A stretch of DNA of 64,000 nt from Daphnia pulex (GCF_021134715.1 NC_060023.1:4464001-4528000), one strand, 5' to 3'; positions 24,348 through 35,883 are shown, counted from the first letter of the stretch. The notes: generated from the letters alone by a model not told the origin. Made by a program: numbers and translations.

Positions 24348-24419
24348 GGGGGTATAGCTCAGTGGAAGAGCATTCGACTGCAGATCGAAATGTCCCCGGT
24401 TCAACCCCGGATGCCCCCT
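24348..24419 (+). tRNA. tRNA-Cys(GCA) type 1, unit H
   Basis: Standard sequence. Confidence 0.9.
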
Positions 24420-24815
24420 ATTAAGTTGAATCTAATACAGGGAATGAACTATTATTGGGTTTATTCAGTTAAATTGTTTCATTGTTGTGTTTATTGAATT
24501 TGAAAATCAGCTAACTAAAAATATTTCTACGTATCAGCCTGACTTTTGAAAGTTTGAAAGAAATTCTCATCAGCTTATGGAAACTGATCTGCGTTAAAGC
24601 TGTTCAAGAAGTATTATTAAATAACACACAGTTTCTTCACTCAAATAACTGAAATATCTGACGTGGCCTCCTGTTCAATAGAAACTCAATTATTAACCAA
24701 ATGATTCTTTGTTTGCGCATCCTGTGTGAAACAAAAATTAAAAGATAAGGTTTTTTTCGCAAAATTAATACCTTATAATCCAGAATGTCGAAGGTAAACT
24801 CATACAAACATTTAT

Positions 24816-24887
24816 GGGGGTATAGCTCAGTGGTAGAGCATTCGACTGCAGATCGAAATGTCCCCAGTTCAACCCTGGGTGCCCCCT
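24816..24887 (+). tRNA. tRNA-Cys(GCA) type 2, unit H
   Basis: Standard sequence. Confidence 0.95.
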
Positions 24888-25697
24888 TATAAAACGGATG
24901 TTTATCATTGAGATGTTTTAAAATGAAATATCTTGCGGTTTTCTGCATGCTTATCTGTTTATATGGAAACTTTTGTATCATTTATTTAAAGATTTACATC
25001 AAATATATAGTGACAAAACAATAATCACACAATAGAATTATCACTGTATCAGTAGCAGATTTGCGCACAATATAGAAAGAACCTGCCAGGTACGATTATC
25101 TCAGCGAAAAATGTAAAACCCCGGTCGTGTGTACAATTGCAATTAATACTTAAGAGTCTCATGCTGTTCCGACTGAGCTAGCCAGGCTCATACAAATCAA
25201 CGTTGTAATCCAATACTATCTAATATGTCATGGTAAAATGCACTTGGATTATCGCTCGCACTATGGTGATAACTACATCGGTGGTTATGAGGATTTACTG
25301 CTAAGATACACATAAGTGATATTCCTATATTTTATCTTTTTACTTTGTATGTAATGAGTGCTAGGATGATAGACTGCATAGTTGTAAAATTATCTCTAGT
25401 GATGTAGCATTACCATTTTGCAGTAATCAAGTCAAAACTTCAGCGGTTATTGTTGCGTTAAAAAAGCGCCAGTTTTGACTGCTTTTCGTTGGGATGACAC
25501 CAGACGGATAGCCAAACAAATACAACTTGGTAGTGGCACCCTCTTAAGTGCACAGACTAGCTAGTTAGCGTGTAAGATTCCTACCGCTCTTCTTCCATTA
25601 CACATTTAACATAGCAGTACACAAGTCAAGATATTGGCTATTATCGAGAAAGTACAAAAGGAAATGAAATTCCATACTCGGATTAAAGTTGTAAAAT

Positions 25698-25770
25698 TGT
25701 TTCCACCCAGGATCGAACTGAGGACCTTCAGCGTGTAATGCCGACGTGATAACCACTACACTATGGAAAC
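25698..25770 (-). tRNA. tRNA-Val(UAC), unit H, loop variant
   Basis: Position 32 of the anticodon loop is A instead of T (ATTACAC); the anticodon is unchanged. Confidence 0.88.
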
Positions 25771-26037
25771 GTCAATTACATAAAGATGGCAAAAAATTTA
25801 ATTCGCCAAAATCACCATAACATGTTTATGTCCCCCAAATATATAATAAGGATATAGCTGACTTGACCTGAAAGCCACACGATGACTAAATAGGCATCAA
25901 TTATCGACATTTCGTTTCGTGAAATATCAGAGAAAAGAAATCTAATTTTTAAAAAATATCAATCGATATTTCAGAGTCAGAAACTCTTAATTAAAATGAA
26001 GGAATAATACAAATACGCGGTAAAATGTAAAAATATC

Positions 26038-26109
26038 GGGGGTATAGCTCAGTGGAAGAGCATTCGACTGCAGATCGAAATGTCCCCGGTTCAACCCCGG
26101 ATGCCCCCT
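26038..26109 (+). tRNA. tRNA-Cys(GCA) type 1, unit I
   Basis: Standard sequence. Confidence 0.9.
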
Positions 26110-26505
26110 ATTAAGTTGAATCTAATACAGGGAATGAACTATTATTGGGTTTATTCAGTTAAATTGTTTCATTGTTGTGTTTATTGAATTTGAAAATCAG
26201 CTAACTAAAAATATTTCTACGTATCAGCCTGACTTTTGAAAGTTTGAAAGAAATTCTCATCAGCTTATGGAAACTGATCTGCGTTAAAGCTGTTCAAGAA
26301 GTATTATTAAATAACACACAGTTTCTTCACTCAAATAACTGAAATATCTGACGTGGCCTCCTGTTCAATAGAAACTCAATTATTAACCAAATGATTCTTT
26401 GTTTGCGCATCCTGTGTGAAACAAAAATTAAAAGATAAGGTTTTTTTCGCAAAATAAATACCTTATAATCCAGAATGTCGAAGGTAAACTCATACAAATA
26501 TTTAT

Positions 26506-26577
26506 GGGGGTATAGCTCAGTGGTAGAGCATTCGACTGCAGATCGAAATGTCCCCAGTTCAACCCTGGGTGCCCCCT
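26506..26577 (+). tRNA. tRNA-Cys(GCA) type 2, unit I
   Basis: Standard gene; the downstream T4 run persists although the flank has a 1-bp deletion. Confidence 0.95.
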
Positions 26578-27386
26578 TATAAAACGGATATTCATCAGTG
26601 AGATGTTTTAAATTAAATAACTTGCGGTTTTCTGCATGCTTACCTGTTTATATGGAAACTTTTGTATCATTTATTTAAAGATTTACATCAAATATATAGT
26701 GACAAAACAATAATCACACCATAGAATTATCACTGTATCAGTAGCAGATTTGCGCACAATATAGAAAGAACCTGCCAGGTACGATTATCTCAGCGAAAAA
26801 TGTAAAACCCCGGTCGTGTGTACAATTGCAATTAATACTTAAGAGTCTCATGCTGTTCCGACTGAGCTAGCCAGGCTCATACAAATCAACTTTGTAATCC
26901 AATACTATCTAATATGTCATGGTAAAATGCACTTGGATTATCGCTCGCACTATGGTGATAACTACATCGGTGGTTATGAGGATTTACTGCTAAGATACAC
27001 ATAAGTGATATTCCTATATTTTATCTTTTTACTTTGTATGTAATGAGTGCTAGGATGATAGACTGCATAGTTGTAAAATTATCTCTAGTGATGTAGCATT
27101 ACCATTTTGCAGTAATCAAGTCAAAACTTCAGCGGTTATTGTTGCGTTAAAAAAGCGCCAGTTTTGACTGCTTTTCGTTGGGATGACACCAGACGGATAG
27201 CCAAACAAATACAACTTGGTAGTGGCACCCTCTTAAGTGTACAGACTAGCTAGTTAGCGTGTAAGATTCCTACCGCTCTTCTTCCATTACACATTTTACA
27301 TAGCAGTACACAAGTCCAGATATTTGCTATTATCGAGAAAGTACAGAAGGAAATGAAATTCCATACTCGGATTAAAGTTGTAAAAT

Positions 27387-27459
27387 TGTTTCCACCCAGG
27401 ATCGAACTGAGGACTTTCAGCGTGTAAAGCCGACGTGATAACCACTACACTATGGAAAC
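27387..27459 (-). tRNA. tRNA-Val(UAC), unit I
   Basis: One G to A change in the variable region; otherwise standard. Confidence 0.92.
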
Positions 27460-27726
27460 GTCAATTTTATAAAGATGGCAAAAAATTTATTTCGCCAAAA
27501 TCACCATAACATGTTTATGTCCCCCAAATATATAATAAGGATATAGCTGACTTGACCTGAAAGCCACACGATGACTAAATAGGCATCAATTATCGACATT
27601 TCGTTTCGTGAAATATCAGAGAAAAGAAATCTAATTTTTAAAAAATATCAATCGATATTTCAGAGTCAGAAACTCTTAATTAAAATGGAGGAATAATACA
27701 AATACGCGGTAAAATGTAAAAACTTC

Positions 27727-27798
27727 GGGGGTATAGCTCAGTGGAAGAGCATTCGACTGCAGATCGAAATGTCCCCGGTTCAACCCCGGATGCCCCCT
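27727..27798 (+). tRNA. tRNA-Cys(GCA) type 1, unit J
   Basis: Standard gene with the aaacttc 5' flank. Confidence 0.9.
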
Positions 27799-28193
27799 AT
27801 TAAGTTGAATCTAATACAGGGAATGAACTATTATTGGGTTTATTCAGTTAAATTGTTTCATTGTTGTGTTTATTGAATTTGAAAATCAGCTCACTAAAAA
27901 TATTTCTACGTATCAGCCTGACTTTTGAAAGTTTGAAAGAAATTCTCATCAGCTTATGGAAACTGATCTGCGTTAAAGCTGTTCAAGAAGTATTATTTAA
28001 TAACACACAGTTTCTTCACTCAAATAACTGAAATATCTGACGTGGCCTCCTGTTCAATAGAAACTCAATTATTAACCAAATGATTCTTTGTTTGCGCATC
28101 CTGTGTGAAACAAAAATTAAAAGATAAGGTTTTTTCGCAAAATTAATACCTTATAATCCAGAATGTCGAAGGTAAACTCATACAAACATTTAT

Positions 28194-28265
28194 GGGGGTA
28201 TAGCTCAGTGGTAGAGCATTCGACTGCAGATCGAAATGTCCCCAGTTCAACCCTGGGTGCCCCCT
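28194..28265 (+). tRNA. tRNA-Cys(GCA) type 2, unit J
   Basis: Standard sequence. Confidence 0.95.
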
Positions 28266-29075
28266 TATAAAACGGATATTCATCATTGAGATGTTTTAAA
28301 ATGAAATAACTTGCGGTTTTCTGCATGCTTACCTGTTTATATGGAAACTTTTGTATCATTTATTTAAAGATTTACATCAAATATATAGTGACAAAACAAT
28401 AATCACACCATAGAATTATCACTGTATCAGTAGCAGATTTGCGCACAATATAGAAAGAACCTGCCAGGTACGATTATCTCAGCGAAAAATGTAAAATCCC
28501 GGTCGTGTGTACAATTGCAATTAATACTTAAGAGTCTCATGCTGTTCCGACTGAGCTAGCCAGGCTCATACAAATCAACGTTGTAATCCAATACTATCTA
28601 ATATGTCATGGTAAAATGCACTTGGATTATCGCTCGCACTATGGTGATAACTACATCGGTGGTTATGAGGATTTACTGCTAAGATACACATAAGTGATAT
28701 TCCTATATTTTATCTTTTTACTTTGTATGTAATGAGTGCTAGGATGATAGACTGCATAGTTGTAAAATTATCTCAAGTGATGTAACATTACCATTTTGCA
28801 GTAATCAAGTCAAAACTTCAGCGGTTATTGTTGCGTTAAAAAAGCGCCAGTTTTGACTGCTTTTCGTTGGGATGACACCAGACGGATAGCCAAACAAATA
28901 CAACTTGGTAGTGGCACCCTCTTAAGTGTACAGACTAGCTAGTTAGCGTGTAAGATTCCTACCGCTCTTCTTCCATTACACATTTTACATAGCAGTACAC
29001 AAGTCCAGATATTGGCTATTATCGAGAAAGTACAGAAGGAAATGAAATTCCATACTCGGATTAAAGTTGTAAAAT

Positions 29076-29148
29076 TGTTTCCTCCCAGGATCGAACTGAG
29101 GACCTTCAGCGTGTAAAGCCGACGTGATAACCACTACACTATGGAAAC
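29076..29148 (-). tRNA. tRNA-Val(UAC), unit J
   Basis: One change at acceptor position 66 (T to A), which unpairs it from A7. Confidence 0.85.
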
Positions 29149-29415
29149 ATCAATTTTGTAAAGATGGCAAAAAAATTATTTCGCCAAAATCACCATAACA
29201 TGTTTATGTCCCCCAAATATATAATAAGGATATAACTGACTTGACCTGAAAGCCACACGATGACTAAATAGGCATCAATTATCGACATTTCGTTTCGTGA
29301 AATATCAGAGAAAAGAAATCTAATTTTAAAAAAATATCAATCGATATTTCAGAGTCAGAAACTCTTAATTAAAATGGAGGAATAATACAAATACGCGGTA
29401 AAATGTAAAAATATC

Positions 29416-29487
29416 GGGGGTATAGCTCAGTGGAAGAGCATTCGACTGCAGATCGAAATGTCCCCGGTTCAACCCCGGATGCCCCCT
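29416..29487 (+). tRNA. tRNA-Cys(GCA) type 1, unit K
   Basis: Standard sequence. Confidence 0.9.
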
Positions 29488-29882
29488 ATTAAGTTGAATC
29501 TAATACAGGGAATGAACTATTATTGGGTTTATTCAGTTAAATTGTTTCATTGTTGTGTTTATTGAATTTGAAAATCAGCTCACTAAAAATATTTCTACGT
29601 ATCAGCCTGACTTTTGAAAGTTTGAAAGAAATTCTCATCAGCTTATGGAAACTGATCTGCGTTAAAGCTGTTCAAGAAGTATTATTTAATAACACACAGT
29701 TTCTTCACTCAAATAACTGAAATATCTGACGTGGCCTCCTGTTCAATAGAAACTCAATTATTAACCAAATGATTCTTTGTTTGCGCATCCTGTGTGAAAC
29801 AAAAATTAAAAGATAAGGTTTTTTCGCAAAATTAATACCTTATAATCCAGAATGTCGAAGGTAAACTCATAAAAACATTTAT

Positions 29883-29954
29883 GGGGGTATAGCTCAGTGG
29901 TAGAGCATTCGACTGCAGATCGAAATATTCCCAGTTTAAACCTGGGTGCCCCCT
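29883..29954 (+). tRNA. tRNA-Cys(GCA) type 2, unit K, T-loop variant
   Basis: The T loop reads TTTAAAC, so the invariant C56 is U, which weakens both the B box and the tertiary fold. The same variant is in both intact type 2 copies of block 4. Confidence 0.65.
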
Positions 29955-30761
29955 TATAAAATGGATGTTCATCATTGAGATGTTTTTAAATGAAATAACT
30001 TGCGGTTTTCTGCATGCTTACCTGTTTATATGGAAACTTTTGTATCATTTATTTAAAGATTTACATCAAATATATAGTGACAAAACAATAATCACACAAT
30101 AGAATTATCACTGTATCAGTAGTAGATTTGCGCACAATATAGAAAGAACCTGCCAGGTACGATTATCTCAGCGAAAAATGTAAAACCCCGGTCGTGTGTA
30201 CAATTGCAATTAATACTTAAGAGTCTCATGCTGTTCCGACTGAGCTAGCCAGGCTCATACAAATCAACGTTGTAATCCAATACTATCTAATATGTCATGG
30301 TAAAATGCACTTGGATTATCGCTCGCACTATGGTGATAACTACATCGGTGGTTATGAGGATTTACTGCTAAGATACACATAAGTGATATTCCTATATTTT
30401 ATCTTTTTACTTTGTATGTAATGAGTGCTAGGATGATAGACTGCATAGTTGTAAAATTATCTCTAGTGATGTAACATTACCATTTTGCAGTAATCAAGTC
30501 AAAACTTCAGTGGTTATTGTTGCGTTAAAAAAGCGCCAGTTTTGACTGCTTTTCGTTGGGATGACACCAGACGGATAGCCAAACAAATACAACTTGGTAG
30601 TGGCACCCGTTTAAGTGTACAGACTAGCTAGTTAGCGTGTAAGATTCCTACCGCTCTTCTTCCATTACACATTTTACATAGCAGTACACAAGTCCAGATA
30701 TTGGCTATTATCGAGAAAGTACAATAGGAAATGAAATTCTATACTCGGTTTAAAGTTGTAA

Positions 30762-30776
30762 AATTCTATGGAAACG
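30762..30776 (-). pseudogene. Residue of deleted tRNA-Val, unit K
   Basis: Where the other units have the 73-bp Val gene, unit K joins aaaatt directly to ctatggaaac. Only the 5' edge of the gene remains. Confidence 0.75.
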
Positions 30777-31140
30777 TCAATTACATAAAGATGGCAAAAA
30801 ATTTATTTCGCCAAAATCACCATAACATGTTTATGTCCCCCAAATATATAATAAGGATATAGCTGACTTGACCTGAAAGCCACACGATGAAAAAATAGGC
30901 ATCAATTATCGACATTTCGTTTCGTGAAATATCAGAGAAAAGAAATCCAATTTTTAAAAAATACAAGATTCCTTCGGTAATATCCTTCGGTAATTTTTTT
31001 AAACGTTAAAGAGACAGAAAATAAAGGTTATGGTAGATTAATACATACTATAACGTTTGGAAAATTCTGTTTCCCTTTATTCTCTTTCATAATTGATTCT
31101 TTATAACTAATTGACTAATAATCTGTTAATATTATGAGTG

Positions 31141-31189
31141 GTGCGACTTAGGAGTGGCGGAGGCTTCGCCCCGCCACCCCACGTCGCAC
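31141..31189. other. GC-rich hairpin in S2
   Basis: Same stem as in S1, but the loop closing pair has changed (GGC-TTCG-CCC), so the stable tetraloop is lost in this copy. Confidence 0.7.
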
Positions 31190-31480
31190 TTCACGTTTAG
31201 ATTCAGTTTTAGCAACATTTATTACTATAAAAACATGGAATTGGAAAAATTATTAGTTACATATTAACTATAAAGAATTGGATGTGCTATTATAGCAGTT
31301 AGATTAAACCACCGCTGAAAAATCTTAATTCAGGCATATAACCTAAGTGTTTTATGACCGGTTCCAAAATCGATACCGATGGTAGCGTCGCTAGTGATAT
31401 TACCATAGCTTTACTTCGTCTTTCGTTACATTGTTTGGTGTACACACCAACCTGACCACGCTTTCCCTTAAATCTTACGT

Positions 31481-31550
31481 CAATGTTGGACTAATGGTTA
31501 GCAACCCGGGCTGCCACTCGTATGGTTCGGAGTTCGAAACTCGAACAAGC
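31481..31550 (+). pseudogene. tRNA-like relic in S2
   Basis: Homologous to 11090-11153, with a better T arm (GGAGTTCGAAACTC) and the same CTGCCAC loop. The acceptor ends still do not pair. Confidence 0.45.
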
Positions 31551-31608
31551 CATTTAGGAAATTTAAATTAGTAACTTTTGAAAAATTATACTTAAAAAAC
31601 TTTCGGAG

Positions 31609-31639
31609 GATCTTCCACTTCTTTTGGAAGTGGAAGATC
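31609..31639. other. 13-bp perfect hairpin in S2
   Basis: The arms GATCTTCCACTTC and GAAGTGGAAGATC flank a 5-nt loop. S1 and S3 keep only the right arm. Confidence 0.7.
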
Positions 31640-32329
31640 TGTGGTAACTCTTCACGACCGCCAAAAGATCTTGATGACTGTGGAGAGGACAAGGGAAGAA
31701 GAGAGAGATGACCCGGAGCTTCAAAATGAGTATGATCAAACATTTTTAAAATGTTCCTCAACTTCCTGGTTGATGACTAACTGTCGATCATCATCATCAA
31801 GATCATCATTTATTAAAAACAGTTAACAAAAAGAGGCAATAATAAGAACAATAAAGACGAAATCGAACAAGAACAATAAAAATCAAATCAAATATCATCA
31901 AAATATCAATATCATATCATCAAAACTTGTCTTGCTAGGGAAGATTCAAACTTTTTTTCTTTTTTTTAACACTGCTGAGCACTCACTGCACTGACAGTTG
32001 GAAGGTTAAGCAAACAAAAGCGAATTCACTGCCTAGGATTCGGCAACCAGCTAGGTAACAAGTACGCAAATTAAATTTTTAAAACAGTAATGAAAACAAA
32101 TGAAACCCCGTTACGACATGTATCAAATTTTGACAGAATTATGTACAAAATTTGGTTACGATTGGTCATTCAGGGAAGAAACGTATAAAGGATAACTAAA
32201 TGGACATTAAACCCTCTGAATTTCACTACTAGCTACTACTACCCTACCCCCTATACCCCACACCCTATATTGATAAGGACCTTCGTATATAAATATACCT
32301 AAGAGATAAGTAGTCATTGCGTTAACAAT

Positions 32330-32466
32330 GTCAAGATGGCCGAGTGGTTAAGGCGCCAGACTTAAGATACTAATTCAAATAATAGATTAATAGGTAATCT
32401 TGTGAAATCAGTTACTTGGCATTCTGGTCTTCGAAGAAGGCGTGGGTTCGTACCCCACTCTTGACA
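32330..32466 (+). tRNA. tRNA-Leu(UAA), block 3 copy 1
   Basis: The T loop is TTCGTAC, so invariant A58 is lost. Intron 32367..32421. It may be poorly expressed. Confidence 0.75.
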
Positions 32467-32577
32467 AAACCTTCCTTTCAAGTTTTATTCTTTTTCACTT
32501 TAAATCTTCTTCTCCATTGAAAACACAAACGTGTCACAATCGTTAACAGTCACTCAAAGCAAACGAGCATAAGTTAA

Positions 32578-32649
32578 GGGGTTGTAACTCAGAGGTAGAG
32601 TGCTCGCTTCGCATGTGAGAAGACCGGAGTTCAATCCTCCGCAACTTCA
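32578..32649 (+). tRNA. tRNA-Ala(CGC), block 3 copy 1
   Basis: The anticodon stem CTCGC/GTGAG encloses TTCGCAT, so the anticodon is CGC. The 3' acceptor strand CAACTTC keeps G3-U70 and adds a second wobble. Confidence 0.85.
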
Positions 32650-32716
32650 AGGTTTTGCAAATAATCGAGTGTTAAAAAGCAAGTATCAAGAACATACTGG
32701 TAGTCTCGATTTTTAA

Positions 32717-32788
32717 GGGGTTGTAACTCAGTGGTAGAGTGATCGCTTTGCATGCGAAAAGCTTGGAGTTCAATCATCCGCAACTCCA
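32717..32788 (+). tRNA. tRNA-Ala(UGC), diverged type, block 3
   Basis: The anticodon is UGC. Compared with block 1, the stem starts with A27, which cannot pair with A43, and the T stem has a G53/A61 mismatch (TGGAG against ATCCG). This is the founder form of the diverged Ala(UGC) class in block 3. Confidence 0.55.
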
Positions 32789-33191
32789 TACTATAATCAC
32801 TTTCATTTTGATCATTTTGATAAAAGGACCATTGTCAGGTCTGCCAACAGAATGAAACTACATTCCACATTCCTACGAATATCTCGTGAAAAGTGTAAAT
32901 ACCCAGTGATCAAACAAGTACCTTGCAAAACGACAGGGCATAATCTTTCTTATCGTTCTTTTTCTTCTACTGGTAGTAATCGGCTTTTGTCGTGCCAGCG
33001 GTATTTTCTGACGGCCATTCGGTTGTGGCACTGTCGATTAAACCTGCAATGATCCTCTAAAATTGAACAGAAAAGCATATAATTGCCATTAATTATTGAT
33101 ATTTTTCCCTGTCATTGTTACAATTGTGTGGTCTTCTCAATACACCTAGTTTACGCCACATTGCAATATAAGTAGTCATTGCGTTAACAAT

Positions 33192-33328
33192 GTCAAGATT
33201 GCCGAATGGTTAAGGCGCCAGACTTAAGATTCTAATTCAAATAATAGATTAATAGGTAATCTTGTAAAATCCGTTACTTGGCATTCTGGTCTTCAAAGAA
33301 GGCGTGGGTTCGAACCCCACTCTTGACA
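33192..33328 (+). tRNA. tRNA-Leu(UAA), block 3 copy 2
   Basis: Carries the G9T and G15A changes typical of the 853-bp units (ATTGCCGAATGG). Intron 33229..33283. Confidence 0.8.
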
Positions 33329-33438
33329 AAACCTTCCTTTCAAGTTTTATTCTTTTTACTTAAAATCTTTTTCTCCATTGAAAACACATACGTGTCGCAA
33401 TCGTGAAAAGTCACTCAAAGCAAACGAATAATTGTTAA

Positions 33439-33510
33439 GGGGTTGTAACTCAGAGGTAGAGTGCTCGCTTCGCATGTGAGAAGACCGGAGTTCAATCCTC
33501 CGCAGCTCCA
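33439..33510 (+). tRNA. tRNA-Ala(CGC), block 3 copy 2
   Basis: The acceptor GGGGTTG/CAGCTCC keeps G3-U70; good T arm. Confidence 0.88.
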
Positions 33511-33577
33511 AGGTTTTGAAAATAATCGAGTGTTAAAAAGCAAGTATCAAGAACATACTGCTAGTCTCGATTTTCAA

Positions 33578-33649
33578 GTGGTTGTAACTCAGTGGTAGAG
33601 AGTTTGCTTTGAATGCGAAAAGCCCGGAGTTCAATCCTCCGCAACTCCA
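33578..33649 (+). pseudogene. Ala-type tRNA with UGA (Ser) anticodon
   Basis: The loop TTTGAAT gives UGA in place of UGC. The body is otherwise of the block 1 Ala type, with an intact T arm and G3-U70, but T2 is mispaired. It is either a dead copy or a tRNA that would put Ala at UCA codons. Confidence 0.6.
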
Positions 33650-34044
33650 TAGTATAAACCCTTTCATTTTGAAAAAAAAGACCATTGTCAGGTCTGCCAA
33701 CAGAATGAAACCACATTCCACATTCCTACGAATATCTCGTGAAAAGTGTAAATACCCAGTGATCAAACAAGTACCTTGCAAAACGATAGGGCATAATCTT
33801 TCTTATCGTTCTTTTTCTTCTACTGGTAGAAATCGGCTTTTGTCGTGCCAGCGGTATTTTCTTACGGCCATTCGGTTGTGGCACTGTCGATTAAACCTGC
33901 CATGATCCTCTAAAATTGAACAGAAAAGCATATAATTGCCATTAATTATTGATATTTTTCCCTGTCATTGTTACAATTGTGTGCTCTTCTCAATACACCT
34001 AGTTTACGCCACATTGCAATATAAGTAGTCATTGCGATAACAAT

Positions 34045-34181
34045 GTCAAGATGGCCGAGTGGTTAAGTCGCCAGACTTAAGATACAAAATCAAATAATAG
34101 ATTAATAGGTAATCTTGTTAAATCCGTTATTTGGCATTCTGGTCTTCGAGAAAGGCGTGGGTTCGAACCCCACTCTTGACA
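34045..34181 (+). tRNA. tRNA-Leu(UAA), block 3 copy 3
   Basis: A G to T change in the D stem (AAGTCG) breaks one pair. Intron 34082..34136. Lies in a 688-type unit. Confidence 0.75.
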
Positions 34182-34267
34182 AAACCTTCCTTTCAAGTTT
34201 TATTCTTTTTACTTACATACGTGTCGCAATCGTTAAAAGTCACTCAAAGCAAACGAATCAATATTAA

Positions 34268-34328
34268 GGGGTTGTAACTCAGTGGTAGAGGGTTTGCTTT
34301 GCATGCGAAAAGCCCGGAGTTCAATCCA
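34268..34328 (+). pseudogene. Truncated tRNA-Ala(UGC)
   Basis: Runs from the acceptor 5' strand to the T loop, then jumps to the downstream flank. The 3' T stem and acceptor are missing. Confidence 0.8.
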
Positions 34329-34722
34329 TAGTACAAACACTTTCATTTTGAAAATAAAGACCATTGTCAGGTCTGCCAACAGAATGAAACCACATTCCAC
34401 ATTCTTACGAATATCTCGTGAAAAGTGTAAATACCCAGTGATCAAACAAGTACTTGCAAAACGATAGGGCATAATCTTTCTTATCGTTCTTTTTCTTCTA
34501 CTGGTAGAAACCGGCTTTTGTCGTCCCAGTGGTATTTTCTGACGGCCATTCAGTTGTGGCACTGTCGATTAAACCTGCAATGATCCTCTAAAATTGAACA
34601 GAAAAGCATACAATTGCCATTAATTATTGATATTTTTCCCTGTCATTGTTACAATTGTGTGCTCTTCTCAATACACCTAGTTTACGCCACATTGCAATAT
34701 AAGTAGTCATTGCGTTAACAAT

Positions 34723-35701
34723 GTCAAGATTGCCGAATGGTTAAGGCGTCAGACTTAAGATTCTAATTCAAATAATTGCGAGCCCGAAGGGCGAAGCTAA
34801 TAATCTCATACGCAGAAAAAAAAAGCCATGTCTATTTGTCTGTATGTATGTATGTATGTAACGCTCCATAGCTCGGGCTTTTTACGACACATTTCAGACT
34901 TTTTTGTCTTAAAAATTACACAAAAAATATGTGGTGCGACCAGAACAAAAATAATTTTATTTACTTAATTAGTTCTCCCGTAATTAATGAAAAACTGTTA
35001 AAATAATTGTTTAACGACTGGTGACATCTTGCGGTGGCGACTACAACTTTTTTACTTAATGACTGGTGACATCTTGCGGTGGCGACTACAACTTTTTTAC
35101 CTTAGGTTTAAATTCCACTTTCCATACTTAACGTGCTTGTCATTTACTTAACGTTTTAAGTTTAAAATAACGTGTTAAGTTTAAATTTAATTCTTTCTTG
35201 TCGAATATTTTTTATTGAAATATATACGTTAAACATGATTAAAAAACACCAGATGTTCATAGCATCGCCGTGATGACGCAATCTTTGATGACCCAACCAT
35301 GACGCAATAACCAGATTTGATTTGTATTTCAGTTTTGCAGCTATTAAACTTAAAGATGGTTATTTTTAAATTCAATTATTGAACTTTATGTGTAAAAATA
35401 GGTACATTTGAGTTGAGAAAACTAAACGTAAATAACTTGCAAGGATATTGGACTGTGACAGAAAAACCCCTTTTAAAACCAAAAAGTATGTGAAGAAAAG
35501 TGTGAATTGTGAATAAGTCCGACTTAACAATAGGCCCTGAATTTATCATTTAAGACAGTTTTCAACTGGCTTACGACTATCCCTTCGCGGCGAGCTGATA
35601 AGCTTGTTTCTCTATCTTAAATTAATAGGTAATCTTGTAAAATCCGTTACTTGGCATTCTGGTCTTCGAAGAAGGCGTGGGTTCGAACCCCACTCTTGAC
35701 A
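34723..35701 (+). pseudogene. tRNA-Leu(UAA) with an 840-bp insertion in its intron
   Basis: Both exons are complete, with the block 3 G9T, G15A and C27T changes. The intron is interrupted at 34776/34777 and resumes near 35620. The B box is about 840 bp too far from the A box, so Pol III transcription is unlikely. Confidence 0.85.
34777..35619. mobile_element. Non-autonomous Helentron-like (HINE) element, copy 1
   Basis: The left end is GC-rich with a small GCCC-GAA-GGGC hairpin, followed by a GTAT microsatellite (34841-34860). Internally there is a 45-bp tandem duplication (35016-35100). Near the right end, ccttcgcggcgagc is an imperfect inverted match to the left end. Subterminal inverted repeats plus a tetranucleotide microsatellite are typical of Helentron-associated elements. 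No target duplication is clear and no protein is encoded. A central segment is also found at 52.5-52.6 kb. Confidence 0.5.
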
Positions 35702-35811
35702 AAACCTTCCTTTCAAGTTTTATTCTTTTTACTTAAAATCTTCTTCTCCATTGAAAACACATACGTGTCGCAATCGTGAAAAGTCACTCAAAGCAAACGA
35801 ACAATTGTTAA

Positions 35812-35883
35812 GGGGTTGTAACTCAGAGGTAGAGTGCTCGCTTCGCATGTGAGAAGACCGGAGTTCAATCCTCCGCAGCCCCA
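35812..35883 (+). tRNA. tRNA-Ala(CGC), block 3, G3-C70 variant
   Basis: The 3' strand CAGCCCC turns the G3-U70 wobble into G3-C70. Folding is fine, but the main AlaRS identity element is gone. Confidence 0.65.

Larger units (their letters stand above)
12442..30963 (+). repeat. Block 2: 1690-bp tandem tRNA-Cys/Cys/Val array
   Basis: Eleven units (A-K) with a step of 1689-1690 bp. Each has two tRNA-Cys(GCA) genes on + about 468 bp apart, a 5' half of tRNA-Lys on -, and a tRNA-Val(UAC) on -. Units differ at roughly 1 percent or less. Unit K ends at S2 and has lost its Val gene. The rest of the unit shows no protein coding; a short repeated minus-strand open frame over Cys-2 is a by-product. Confidence 0.97.
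30964..32308. repeat. Spacer module S2 between block 2 and block 3
   Basis: Same module and orientation as S1 and S3 but without the 493-bp MITE. A single TTAA (near 31592) marks the empty site. It has the GC-rich hairpin and tRNA-like relic, plus a 13-bp perfect hairpin at 31609-31639 not present in S1 or S3. Short open frames near 31500-31830 cross the relic and this hairpin and do not look like genes. Confidence 0.9.

Noticed and set aside
14498-28359. Repeated 80-114 codon minus-strand frame in block 2
   Set aside because: It crosses the tRNA-Cys type 2 gene in antisense (GAPRVELGTFRSAVECSTTELYPH is read from the tRNA), so it is not a protein gene.
1-30963. CRISPR array or satellite DNA
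   Set aside because: Repeat units are 688 or 1690 bp and contain tRNA genes; there are no short repeats with unique spacers.
34777-35619. Canonical Helitron in the tRNA intron
   Set aside because: The ends lack the TC start and CTRR terminus; the layout fits Helentron-type elements better.
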